DNA of 64,000 nt from Aureibacter tunicatorum (lineage in GTDB: Bacteria; Bacteroidota; Bacteroidia; Cytophagales; Cyclobacteriaceae), in assembly GCF_036492635.1 (NCBI RefSeq), contig NZ_AP025305.1, positions 1,116,001 through 1,180,000 of the forward strand, given 5' to 3'. The notes under the pieces are model-generated. The model worked only from the letters and a program-made list of their open reading frames with translations, did no database searches and was not told where the DNA came from. Positions 17,557-25,161 of the stretch are shown here, one piece after another. Numbering within the stretch: position 1 is the stretch's first letter; each line of letters begins with the position of its first letter. Made by a program: the position numbers and the translations under genes.

Positions 17557-18207
17557 TTACTCCGCTTCAATTTCAAATTTTTTGCCTTTCTTGTTGTAGT
17601 AATACCATGGCGCTTTTCTTTCGCCATTTTCGTAAAGGCCTGAATATTCCAATGTGCCGTTTTTGCGAAAATATTTCCATTCGCCGCTTTCCTTTCCATT
17701 GGTGAAGTTTCCTTCACTGGCTAATTTCCCTTTTGCATCATAGTATTGCCAAAGTCCTTCAGGCAGTCCCCATTTGTAATGGCCTGCGCGTGTGATTATT
17801 CCATTGTCATCGTAAAATTTCCACATCCCTTCGTATGCGCCCATTTTATAGATGCCTTTCTTTTTGATTTCGCCATTAGGATAGTAGTAATAAGCAGAGT
17901 CTTCGAGCAGTCCATCGCTCCAATTTTCCATGGCGCTGATATTGCCAAGCGTGTCGTAATAAGTGACTTTTCCCTCCAGTTCTCCATTGCTGTAGTTTTC
18001 TATTGAGCTCGCCTGCCCATTGGCGTAGTAAAAGGTCCAGATGCCATTTTTTGATCCATTGGCTAGCGTATCGCCTTTTTCTTTGATTTGGCCATTGGAG
18101 TGATATGATGCGTTATTTTGAGCAAATCCATACGCAGTAGTGAAGACGATAGCTATGAATATGCAAATTATTTTAAAAAATTTTATTATTATGTGATTTT
18201 TTTGCAT
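17557..18207 (-). CDS. exported MORN-repeat (YwqK-like) protein
   Basis: An exported protein of about 216 residues. I start at ATG 18207, which gives a normal signal peptide (MQKNHIIIKFFKIICIFIAI...YGFAQ); the longer frame to 18279 adds 24 residues without sense. The mature part is a chain of about eight ~23-residue repeats of the form G-x-W-x-Y-Y-x-x-x-G-x-x-x-x-E-G-x-Y/F, for example GIWTFYYANGQ, GMWKFYDDNG, GLWQYYDAKGK and GEWKYFRKNG. These are MORN-like repeats found in the YwqK family of Bacteroidota. The role is unknown. It converges on the IS element. Confidence 0.8.
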   Translation of the reverse strand: MQKNHIIIKFFKIICIFIAIVFTTAYGFAQNNASYHSNGQIKEKGDTLANGSKNGIWTFYYANGQASSIENYSNGELEGKVTYYDTLGNISAMENWSDGLLEDSAYYYYPNGEIKKKGIYKMGAYEGMWKFYDDNGIITRAGHYKWGLPEGLWQYYDAKGKLASEGNFTNGKESGEWKYFRKNGTLEYSGLYENGERKAPWYYYNKKGKKFEIEAE

Positions 18208-18342
18208 GGTTATTATATTGTTAAGAAAGTGTGAATCAAAAATTGATTGAAAATCAAGAAATATTGAAGTCAAACTCATAGATCTGTTTTGAGCTCAAAG
18301 AGCGGGAGCTTTCCCATTTTTCTGCATAACCTGTATATATCA

Positions 18343-19164
18343 ATGTATAAAATTTTCTCGACATTTTGGACTATAATGGCATTTTTATGCCTAGTGGCTA
18401 AAGGGCAAAGTCCTGGCAATTATTTAGGGCCTTCTGTTTCCGCTAAAGCAGGAGCTGTGGTGGCTTCAAGAAATGAATGGTCGGCTTTTCATAATCCTGC
18501 GGGGACGGTTGATCATTTGAAAGAGCATAGTCTACAAGCTGGGATGGTTTACAGCAAGCTCAATCAAGATATTTCTTTGCCTGTTTATGGTCTGATGATC
18601 ATGAAGTCAATGAAACCGGGGACGGTATTTATGGCTATTGATAAGTTCGGCAATGACATTTACAATATTTCAAACCTAGGCTTGGGCTTTGCCAAAGGCT
18701 TTTCCAATGGGTCTTTTGGGATACGTTTGAATGCAACTCAAAGAACCAATGAGTTGCAAGGCAGTAAACATGCTTTTTCTCTTGATTTTGGTGGAATTTA
18801 TGATTTTAGTGAGAAACTGGCTGTAGGCGCGAGCTTTGAGGGCATAGGAATTATGGGGGATGCTCAAGCATGCGCAAAGACAGGCGTAGCTTATGTGATG
18901 AATAAGTTTGAGTTTTCTTATCAATTGGAGATGATTAAAGCACCAGCAATCACGGCGCAGTTTATACATGCTTTGGGAATAGAATGGAATTCTAATAATG
19001 AAAAGATTTCGGCCTTTGGAGGCGTGGGGACAAGTAAAGGAGGCACAGAGTTGGGATTTGGAATGGGTTTGAATGCTTTAAGGCATCTAAACATCTCTAT
19101 AGCGACTAATCATAATTTTATATTCAAAGAAAGGTTGCAATTAGGCTTGCTATATGAATTGTAA
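18343..19164 (+). CDS. exported protein, PorV/PorQ-like barrel of unknown function
   Basis: About 273 residues, starting at ATG 18343, where a signal peptide begins (MYKIFSTFWTIMAFLCLVAKGQ); an ATG at 18289 would add 18 residues ahead of it. The mature protein is glycine-rich beta-strand sequence, with SARNEWSAFHNPAG-like SRNEWSAFHNPAG near the N-terminus, a feature of PorV/PorQ/FadL-type barrels. Function is not assigned. Its end overlaps the next gene by 11 bases, so the two are translationally coupled and possibly act together. Confidence 0.7.
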   Translation: MYKIFSTFWTIMAFLCLVAKGQSPGNYLGPSVSAKAGAVVASRNEWSAFHNPAGTVDHLKEHSLQAGMVYSKLNQDISLPVYGLMIMKSMKPGTVFMAIDKFGNDIYNISNLGLGFAKGFSNGSFGIRLNATQRTNELQGSKHAFSLDFGGIYDFSEKLAVGASFEGIGIMGDAQACAKTGVAYVMNKFEFSYQLEMIKAPAITAQFIHALGIEWNSNNEKISAFGGVGTSKGGTELGFGMGLNALRHLNISIATNHNFIFKERLQLGLLYEL

Positions 19165-21136
19165 GAATTTATACCGTCTGGTTGTGATTGGTTTCATGTT
19201 TTTAAGCAATAATGCGATTGCCCAAACTCAAATATATGGTTTTGATTCTTCTGTGGAGATGGGGGAAAAAACGGATTTAAGGAATTTGGAAGATGTTGTA
19301 GAGGTTTTTAAAAATGAAAAATTATTGATTAATGAAATAGATGCGGATGAGTTGGGAGTTGTATTTTGGCTAAGTGAAGAGCAAATAGAAAACTTGATTA
19401 GATATAGGGAACGCTATGGTCCGATCAGGTCTAAATCAGAGTTGTATTTTGTCAAAGGAATGAGAATGGACGAAATAAGGGCTCTGGCGGAGATCTTTAG
19501 TTTTGAAAGCTCGTCTGAAAATCCTCAGTGTGGTCCAAAGAATTGGAGCATTTTGGATGTTAAGTATCATTTTAAAGAACGAATTTTTTATGACAATACT
19601 GAAGATTTAGGGAGCGCTTGGGGGCTGATGACAAGATATCAAGCGCGAAAGGGAAAGTTCAGGTATGGTGTATTACTGGAAAATGATCCGGGAGAGCTAA
19701 AGTCTTTTAAAATCAATACCGGCAAGAGTTTCATAGACCATATTTCATATTATGTCAAGACAGAATATTTTGAGAGCTTAGGAGTTGAAAACCTCGTCGT
19801 CGGAAATTTCAAGTTGCATTTTGGACAAGGCTTGTTGTTGGGGAATGCGTATGGAGTTTCAAAAAGTTGGGATCCTATAAGAATTTATCAGCATCATATA
19901 AACAGTCTGCATGCAGTTGCTTCTTCTTCAGAGTATTTGCAACAGAGAGGTTTTGCTATGGAGCTCAAGGCTTTGCCCAAATTAAAAACGATTGTCGCCT
20001 TTAGTTATAATAGAGAAGACGCTAGCTTGAATGATGATGATTTAGCGACTAGTTTGAATTTTAGCGGTAGCCACAATACTTTGGCTAGTTTGAAAAAGAA
20101 GGATAATTTAGGCATTCAACTTCTAGCGATAAACAATACTTATGAATTGGATGAAAAGACTAAACTAGGTTTGACTGTTGCTTATATGTCTTATAGCAAT
20201 ACTGTGGCATTAAGAAAAAAGGATTATTCTTTTTACGCATACGAAGGAAAGTCTAGTTTGAATTCATCTGCTTATTTCACTCGTCATTTTGACAAAGGTA
20301 TTTTGTTTGGTGAAGCGGTGTGGGAAAAGTCGAAACTGAAAGCATATACAACAGGAAGTGTGCTTAAGATATCTCCATTTGTGCATGCAAGCATTAATTA
20401 TCGCAATTTCAGTCCTGATAATTTTTCGCCTTATGGCACTGCTTTGAGGTTGGGATCGAGTATTTCCAATGAAAGAGCTATTTACGTAGGGCTTAAGGTA
20501 TTTCCTTCACAAAATTTCAAACTAGATGGGTATTTGGAAAGTGCATGGTTCGAGGATATGAAAATGTCTGTTAGATTATTTGATACTCGGCGAGTTGTAG
20601 CGCAGTTAAGAGCAACAAGAAGTTTTTCGAGGAAATCATTTATAAGTCTGACGCTGAAGAATGACTCTTACCCGTTTACTTTAAAAGATGAAGGAAAATA
20701 CAAGTCAGCTGAGATGTCCAAGTATAGTGGCAGACTTAGTTACCGAACTTTTTTACAGAAGAATATAAGGGTTTCCGGAGATTTAATATCCAAATTTTTG
20801 AAGAAAGGCGAGCTTGATTCTCAAGGATGGTTGATAAAACAAGAAATAAAATATGCAATAAACGATTTTATCTTACATGCGGGTGTGGTTTTTTATCAAC
20901 TTGACGAGTTTGATAATAGAGTATATTTGTATGAGCAAAATGTGCCTAATCACTTTAAGAATACCATGTTCAATGGCACAGGAGAGAAGTTGTTTCTATT
21001 ATTTAAGCTTAGGATTAATGATAAATTATCCTTGTGGGCAAAGTGTTCTCGGGAGAGAAAATATGATTTAAGTGAAAATGAAGAGGAAAAGTTGAATTTC
21101 TCTGAATTTATTACACAGTTGCGGGTAAAGCTTTAG
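19154..21136 (+). CDS. ComEA-like helix-hairpin-helix domain fused to a long barrel
   Basis: A 660-residue exported protein. After a signal peptide (to about residue 24), residues 59-108 form a helix-hairpin-helix domain like ComEA: INEIDADELGVVFWLSEEQ, then IENLIRYRERYGPIRSKSEL and YFVKGM. ComEA HhH domains bind DNA. The remaining ~550 residues are barrel-like strands. This arrangement recurs in Bacteroidota but I know of no assigned function; DNA uptake or binding at the outer membrane is possible. It overlaps the preceding barrel gene by 11 bases. Confidence 0.72.
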   Translation: MNCKNLYRLVVIGFMFLSNNAIAQTQIYGFDSSVEMGEKTDLRNLEDVVEVFKNEKLLINEIDADELGVVFWLSEEQIENLIRYRERYGPIRSKSELYFVKGMRMDEIRALAEIFSFESSSENPQCGPKNWSILDVKYHFKERIFYDNTEDLGSAWGLMTRYQARKGKFRYGVLLENDPGELKSFKINTGKSFIDHISYYVKTEYFESLGVENLVVGNFKLHFGQGLLLGNAYGVSKSWDPIRIYQHHINSLHAVASSSEYLQQRGFAMELKALPKLKTIVAFSYNREDASLNDDDLATSLNFSGSHNTLASLKKKDNLGIQLLAINNTYELDEKTKLGLTVAYMSYSNTVALRKKDYSFYAYEGKSSLNSSAYFTRHFDKGILFGEAVWEKSKLKAYTTGSVLKISPFVHASINYRNFSPDNFSPYGTALRLGSSISNERAIYVGLKVFPSQNFKLDGYLESAWFEDMKMSVRLFDTRRVVAQLRATRSFSRKSFISLTLKNDSYPFTLKDEGKYKSAEMSKYSGRLSYRTFLQKNIRVSGDLISKFLKKGELDSQGWLIKQEIKYAINDFILHAGVVFYQLDEFDNRVYLYEQNVPNHFKNTMFNGTGEKLFLLFKLRINDKLSLWAKCSRERKYDLSENEEEKLNFSEFITQLRVKL

Positions 21137-21301
21137 AAAAAAATTATTATTTCAAGATTTCGTTGACAAGCCAAATAAAATACTGTGATCAAGTTTCCAT
21201 CGAAGGGTTGAATTCCGTTCAATCTTATAATTTAGTATAAAATTACTTTTGATGCAAATTTTTCATGAATTTTGTGTTTTTATAATTGAAAAAAATAGTT
21301 C

Positions 21302-21309
21302 TACATTTG
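21302..21309 (+). promoter_or_regulatory. possible -7 promoter element (TACATTTG) of the microprotein array
   Basis: TACATTTG fits TAnnTTTG and lies 123 bases before the first microprotein. The closest -33-like TTG (21286-21288) is nearer than normal, so the -33 element is unclear. Between it and the first gene there is a 10-codon ORF (21321-21353) that could be a leader or chance. Confidence 0.35.
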
Positions 21310-21431
21310 TAATGTAAATAATGAACAGCACAGCAACAAGTACTAAAAAATAGCTGGAAATTATCAAAACAAAGGTTGCTCAATGATGTTTTAAAGATAA
21401 AATATTATTGTACATTTCAAACCATTTGATT

Positions 21432-21521
21432 ATGAGTCTAGCTTTACTAATTGTTGCAATGGCAGTCACTTTGACAGTCTTGGGTTGTTCTTATCAGTTA
21501 AGAGAATTTTATAAGAAATAA
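21432..21521 (+). CDS. microprotein 1 of a four-gene tandem array (29 aa)
   Basis: A 29-residue membrane-type peptide, too short for normal gene calling. It begins MSLALLIVAMAVTLTVLGC and ends with SYQLREFYKK. It aligns without gaps to the three following genes: Cys is at residue 19 in all four, preceded by T-V-x-G and followed by a polar residue pair, Gln at 22, and a basic tail. It is the most divergent copy. No family is recognised. The function is unknown. Confidence 0.6.
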   Translation: MSLALLIVAMAVTLTVLGCSYQLREFYKK

Positions 21522-21531
21522 GATAATCTCT

Positions 21532-21561
21532 ATAAGGCATTGGCAGATGCTGATGCCTTAT
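21532..21561 (+). other. hairpin between microproteins 1 and 2
   Basis: ATAAGGCAT (21532-21540) pairs perfectly with ATGCCTTAT (21553-21561) across a 12-base loop, 10 bases after the first microprotein stop. No T-run follows, so it is not a standard terminator; it could be an RNA-processing or stability element that sets different levels for copy 1 and copies 2-4. Confidence 0.45.
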
Positions 21562-21596
21562 GTGAATGAAAATTAACCCTAAAACAATAAAGTAAA

Positions 21597-21692
21597 ATGG
21601 AAATCGCACAATTTATCACTATCTCAAGTGCAGTCATCACAGTTGCTGGGTGCACGCATCAATTGATTATGTTTTTTAGAAAGCAGGCTTAG
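21597..21692 (+). CDS. microprotein 2 of the tandem array (31 aa)
   Basis: 31 residues: MEIAQFITISSAVITVAGC then THQLIMFFRKQA. It has one hydrophobic segment (about 6-19), a conserved Cys19 and a positively charged end. Compared with copy 3 it differs at 16 codons that are synonymous and only 4 that change the amino acid, which is strong evidence that the reading frame is translated and under purifying selection. The positive charge is at the C-terminus, suggesting that this end faces the cytoplasm if it spans the membrane. Confidence 0.75.
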   Translation: MEIAQFITISSAVITVAGCTHQLIMFFRKQA

Positions 21693-21744
21693 TAACTGTT
21701 TGTCAGAAGAGAAAATTTAAATTTAAGCAATAATATTTATCAAA

Positions 21745-21840
21745 ATGGAAATCGCGCAATTCATCACAATTTCGAGCGCTGTCATTACAGTAATGGGATG
21801 CACTCACCAGATGATTATGTTCTTCAAAAAGCAATCATAA
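21745..21840 (+). CDS. microprotein 3 of the tandem array (31 aa)
   Basis: 31 residues: MEIAQFITISSAVITVMGC then THQMIMFFKKQS. 27 of 31 residues are identical to copy 2, while the DNA has many third-position differences. It has the same hydrophobic segment, Cys19 and KKQ ending. It lies 52 bases after copy 2. No domain family recognised. Confidence 0.75.
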   Translation: MEIAQFITISSAVITVMGCTHQMIMFFKKQS

Positions 21841-21895
21841 TCAAGATTGTAGCTAATCAAAGAGTTCATTTTTGAATCATTAAATTTTATATAAA

Positions 21896-21991
21896 ATGGA
21901 AATCGCGGAATTCATCACTATATCAAGTGCTGCCATCACAGTTATTGGATGCACTAATCAAGTAGTTTTGTTTTTGAAAAAACAAGCTTAA
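21896..21991 (+). CDS. microprotein 4 of the tandem array (31 aa)
   Basis: 31 residues: MEIAEFITISSAAITVIGC then TNQVVLFLKKQA. It is identical at 22 of 31 positions to copies 2 and 3, with conservative changes otherwise (Ile/Val, Leu/Met, Lys/Arg). Cys19, Gln22 and the KKQ ending are kept. It lies 55 bases after copy 3 and is followed by an intrinsic terminator 77 bases downstream, which closes the array. Confidence 0.73.
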   Translation: MEIAEFITISSAAITVIGCTNQVVLFLKKQA

Positions 21992-22067
21992 TAATTCATA
22001 TAGCGTAATTATCGCTAGTTTGCAGTAAATTCATAGGGTTCTAATTATAGATTTGTGAAAGGTTGGC

Positions 22068-22104
22068 AGTTATTGGCCAACCTTTTGTGTTTTATTTTCA
22101 CCAG
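22068..22104 (+). terminator. intrinsic terminator after the microprotein array
   Basis: A 10-bp perfect stem (AAAGGTTGGC at 22068-22077 with GCCAACCTTT at 22086-22095) and an 8-base loop, followed by TTGTGTTTT. It separates the array from the aminopeptidase gene. Confidence 0.75.
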
Positions 22105-22150
22105 AATGCATATTTTATTACCTTGTCTTTTTTAGAGCAAAAGTGAATTT

Positions 22151-23443
22151 ATGAAATACTTACCAATTGAATCGAAGCTATTTGTCGATAATAGATCTAG
22201 ATTTACTGAAAAAATACTGCCTAATAGTTTAGCAGTGTTCAATTCCAATGATATAATGCCTTCAAATGCTGATGGTACCCTTCCTTTTAAACAAAATTCG
22301 GATTTGTTTTACCTTTGCGGGATTGATCAAGAAGAAACCATTTTGCTTTTGTACCCAGACGCTCTTGACGAAAATGACAGGGAGATTTTGTTTATCAAAA
22401 AGACAAATGAGCATATAGCTGTTTGGGAAGGGTATAAATATACTAAGGATCACGCTAAAGAAGCTTCGGGAATAAGCAATGTGCAATGGTTGGAGGATTT
22501 TGAGCAGACTTTCAGAAAGTTGGCTTTGAAAACTCAACGCATTTATGTGAATACCAATGAGCATTTGCGAGCGAATGTGGAGGTGCAGACCAGAGATGCT
22601 AGATTTATCGAATGGTGCAAGTCAAAATACCCGGCTCATGCTTATGAGCGCTCCAATCCCATCATGCATACGATCAGAATGGTGAAAAGTCCATTGGAGA
22701 TTACGCAGATTCAGATAGCATGCGATATTACTGAGAAAGGGTTTCGAAGAGTATTGGAGTTTGTCAAGCCTGGAGTCTTTGAGTATGAAATAGAAGCGGA
22801 GTTCATTCATGAGTTTATCCGAAATCGTTCCAATGGATTCGCTTATCATCCGATCATAGCGTCTGGAGCTAACGCATGTGTCCTGCACTATATTGAAAAT
22901 AACAGAGAGTGCGAAGATGGAGACTTGATACTGTTTGATGTTGGAGCGGAATATGCCAATTACAATGCTGATATGACACGTACGATTCCGGTAAATGGAA
23001 GATATACTGATAGACAAAAACAAGTTTATAATGCTGTATTGGCTGTGAAGGAGTTTGCAAAAGAGCTATTGAAGCCCGGAATTACAATACCGGAGTATCA
23101 TAAGCAAGTGGGCTTGGAAATGGAAAAATATTTGTTGGAATTGAAGCTGATCGATAATCAGGATATCAAAGGTCAAGATCCGAATTGGCCAGCGTACAAG
23201 AAGTATTTTATGCATGGAACATCGCATCATCTTGGTTTGGATGTGCATGATTATGGACATGTGGATGCTAAGCTTGAAGGGGGAATGGTCTTTACTGTTG
23301 AGCCGGGAATTTATATTCCTGAGGAGAATATTGGCATTAGAATAGAAGATGATTACGTGGTGAATGAAAATGGTTCGCCAACGAACTTGATGGAGAATAT
23401 TCCTATAGAAGTGGATGAAATTGAAAGTATTATGAATAAGTAA
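22151..23443 (+). CDS. pepP: M24B aminopeptidase P family protein (Xaa-Pro aminopeptidase)
   Basis: A 430-residue metallopeptidase that removes the N-terminal residue from peptides with proline in second place. The N-terminal AMP_N domain (about 1-150, with NADGTLPFKQNSDLFYLCGI) is followed by the 'pita-bread' catalytic domain. Metal ligands are visible: Asp263 in LFDVGAEYAN, Asp274 in NADMTRTIP, the HGTSHHLG histidine (about 355-362), Glu in TVEPGIY and Glu in IRIEDDY. It stands alone between two terminators. Confidence 0.92.
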   Translation: MKYLPIESKLFVDNRSRFTEKILPNSLAVFNSNDIMPSNADGTLPFKQNSDLFYLCGIDQEETILLLYPDALDENDREILFIKKTNEHIAVWEGYKYTKDHAKEASGISNVQWLEDFEQTFRKLALKTQRIYVNTNEHLRANVEVQTRDARFIEWCKSKYPAHAYERSNPIMHTIRMVKSPLEITQIQIACDITEKGFRRVLEFVKPGVFEYEIEAEFIHEFIRNRSNGFAYHPIIASGANACVLHYIENNRECEDGDLILFDVGAEYANYNADMTRTIPVNGRYTDRQKQVYNAVLAVKEFAKELLKPGITIPEYHKQVGLEMEKYLLELKLIDNQDIKGQDPNWPAYKKYFMHGTSHHLGLDVHDYGHVDAKLEGGMVFTVEPGIYIPEENIGIRIEDDYVVNENGSPTNLMENIPIEVDEIESIMNK

Positions 23444-23463
23444 CTTTGATTATAACAGTTTGT

Positions 23464-23498
23464 AAAAGCGAAAAGAAATATTTCTTTTCGCTTTTTTT
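23464..23498 (+). terminator. intrinsic terminator after pepP
   Basis: A long perfect stem: AAAAGCGAAAAGAA (23464-23477) pairs with TTCTTTTCGCTTTT (23482-23495) around ATAT, followed by further T. It lies 20 bases after the aminopeptidase stop. Confidence 0.85.
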
Positions 23499-23559
23499 AT
23501 GAGTTTTTTGCCCTAAAAAGGAAGCGAGAGTGTACAAATTGCATGATTTTTTGAGAGAT

Positions 23560-23582
23560 AACATATGGCTGTTATATATGTT
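23560..23582. promoter_or_regulatory. dyad upstream of the glp operon
   Basis: AACATAT (23560-23566) and ATATGTT (23576-23582) form a 7-9-7 inverted repeat ending 26 bases before the glpK start. It may be an operator for a glycerol-responsive or Crp-like regulator. The sequence is AT-rich, so chance symmetry is not excluded. Confidence 0.35.
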
Positions 23583-23608
23583 GTTATTGAAATATCAAGG
23601 TAAAGTAC

Positions 23609-25099
23609 ATGGAAAAATATATTCTTTCATTAGATCAAGGGACAACGAGTTCCAGAGCAATAGTTTTTAATCATAAGGGGGAGAATATCTCCACGGCACA
23701 AAGAGAGTTTACCCAATTTTTTCCTAAAGAAGGGTGGGTAGAGCATGATCCCAATGAGATATGGTACTCTCAAGCTTCTGTGGCTGCGGAAGCAATTACA
23801 AAGATTGGTTTGAATGGAAAAAACATTGCAGGCATAGGAATCACCAATCAAAGGGAAACAACAATCGTATGGGATAAAGAGACCGGCATGCCGCTTTACA
23901 ATGCAATTGTATGGCAAGACAGAAGGACTGCCGCGTATTGCGACTCTTTGAAAGAACAGGGATTGACTGGTATGATACAGGAGAAGACAGGATTGGTTCT
24001 TGACGCATACTTTTCCGCGACTAAAATCAAATGGATACTTGATAATATAGACGGAGCAAGAGCAAGGGCGGAAAAAGGCAAGCTTGCATTTGGCACTGTG
24101 GACTGCTGGTTGATTTGGAAGTTCACCAATATGGAAAAGCATATAACAGATGTTTCCAATGCGAGCAGAACCATGTTGTTTAACATCAATACGCTTCAGT
24201 GGGACGAGGACCTGCTAAAGTTGTTTGATATACCAAAGAGCATGATGCCGGAAGTTAAGTCCTCTTCAGAAGTTTATGGGGAAACTAAATCAACGCTTTT
24301 CGCTTCCAAGGTGCCTTTGGCAGGAATAGCCGGGGATCAGCAGGCCGCGCTGTTTGGACAAATGTGTTTGGATAAAGGGATGGCGAAAAACACCTATGGG
24401 ACAGGGTGTTTTATGATGTTGAATACAGGAAACAAACCCGTTCTTTCGAAAAATAATCTATTGACAACTATTGGATGGAAAATAAATGGCAAGGTTACTT
24501 ATGCTTTGGAAGGAAGCGTTTTCATAGGAGGTGCGGTGATACAGTGGTTGAGAGACGGCTTGGAAGTAATCAAAAATTCAAAGGATAGCGAAAAAATGGC
24601 CTTGGAGGTCGATGACAATGGAGGGGTTTATTTTGTGCCCGCTCTCACAGGTTTAGGCGCTCCGCATTGGGATCAATATGCCAGAGGAGCAATATTAGGT
24701 ATAAACAGGGGCACTAAAGTTCAGCATATCGTAAGAGCGGCTTTAGAGGGTATTGCATTCCAAGTAAAGGATGTGATGAATTGCATGGTTAGCGATACGG
24801 GTATTCAGCCGGAGGAGTTGAGAGTGGATGGAGGCGCAGTGGCGAATAATATGTTGATGCAGTTTCAAGCTGACATTTTTGGCTTTAAGGTTGTTAGACC
24901 ACATATATTGGAAACGACGGCATTGGGGGCTGCGTACTTGGCGGGTTTGGCTGTTGGATATTGGGATAGTGTGGAAGAGCTGAAAAGCTATTGGCACGAA
25001 GATAATGTGTTTGCTCCTTCGATGAAGCAAGAAAAGGCTGATGAATTGTACAAGTATTGGCATAAAGCTCTTGACCGCTCTAAAAATTGGGTGGAATAA
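23609..25099 (+). CDS. glpK: glycerol kinase
   Basis: A 496-residue cytoplasmic FGGY-family kinase that phosphorylates glycerol with ATP to sn-glycerol 3-phosphate, trapping it in the cell. The sequence shows the N-terminal phosphate loop [13 protein letters not shown] (8-20), [14 protein letters not shown], the FGGY region [10 protein letters not shown], and the C-terminal GGxAxNxxLMQFQAD motif. Length is typical (about 500). It is the first gene of a glpK-glpD-glpF operon. Confidence 0.97.
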   Translation: MEKYILSLDQGTTSSRAIVFNHKGENISTAQREFTQFFPKEGWVEHDPNEIWYSQASVAAEAITKIGLNGKNIAGIGITNQRETTIVWDKETGMPLYNAIVWQDRRTAAYCDSLKEQGLTGMIQEKTGLVLDAYFSATKIKWILDNIDGARARAEKGKLAFGTVDCWLIWKFTNMEKHITDVSNASRTMLFNINTLQWDEDLLKLFDIPKSMMPEVKSSSEVYGETKSTLFASKVPLAGIAGDQQAALFGQMCLDKGMAKNTYGTGCFMMLNTGNKPVLSKNNLLTTIGWKINGKVTYALEGSVFIGGAVIQWLRDGLEVIKNSKDSEKMALEVDDNGGVYFVPALTGLGAPHWDQYARGAILGINRGTKVQHIVRAALEGIAFQVKDVMNCMVSDTGIQPEELRVDGGAVANNMLMQFQADIFGFKVVRPHILETTALGAAYLAGLAVGYWDSVEELKSYWHEDNVFAPSMKQEKADELYKYWHKALDRSKNWVE

Positions 25100-25161
25100 T
25101 TCGGGTTTTTCATTGATAGTATTGCATTGACAAGATTGAAAATAGAAATAAGCTAATCGTT

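Noticed and set aside
21597-21991. CRISPR-like or simple direct-repeat array
   Set aside because: The units repeat about every 150 bases and are similar, but differences fall mostly at third codon positions, as in paralogous genes and not in CRISPR repeats.
23630-24142. 170-residue open frame antisense to glpK
   Set aside because: glpK is unambiguous on the plus strand, and the antisense protein has no recognisable features.
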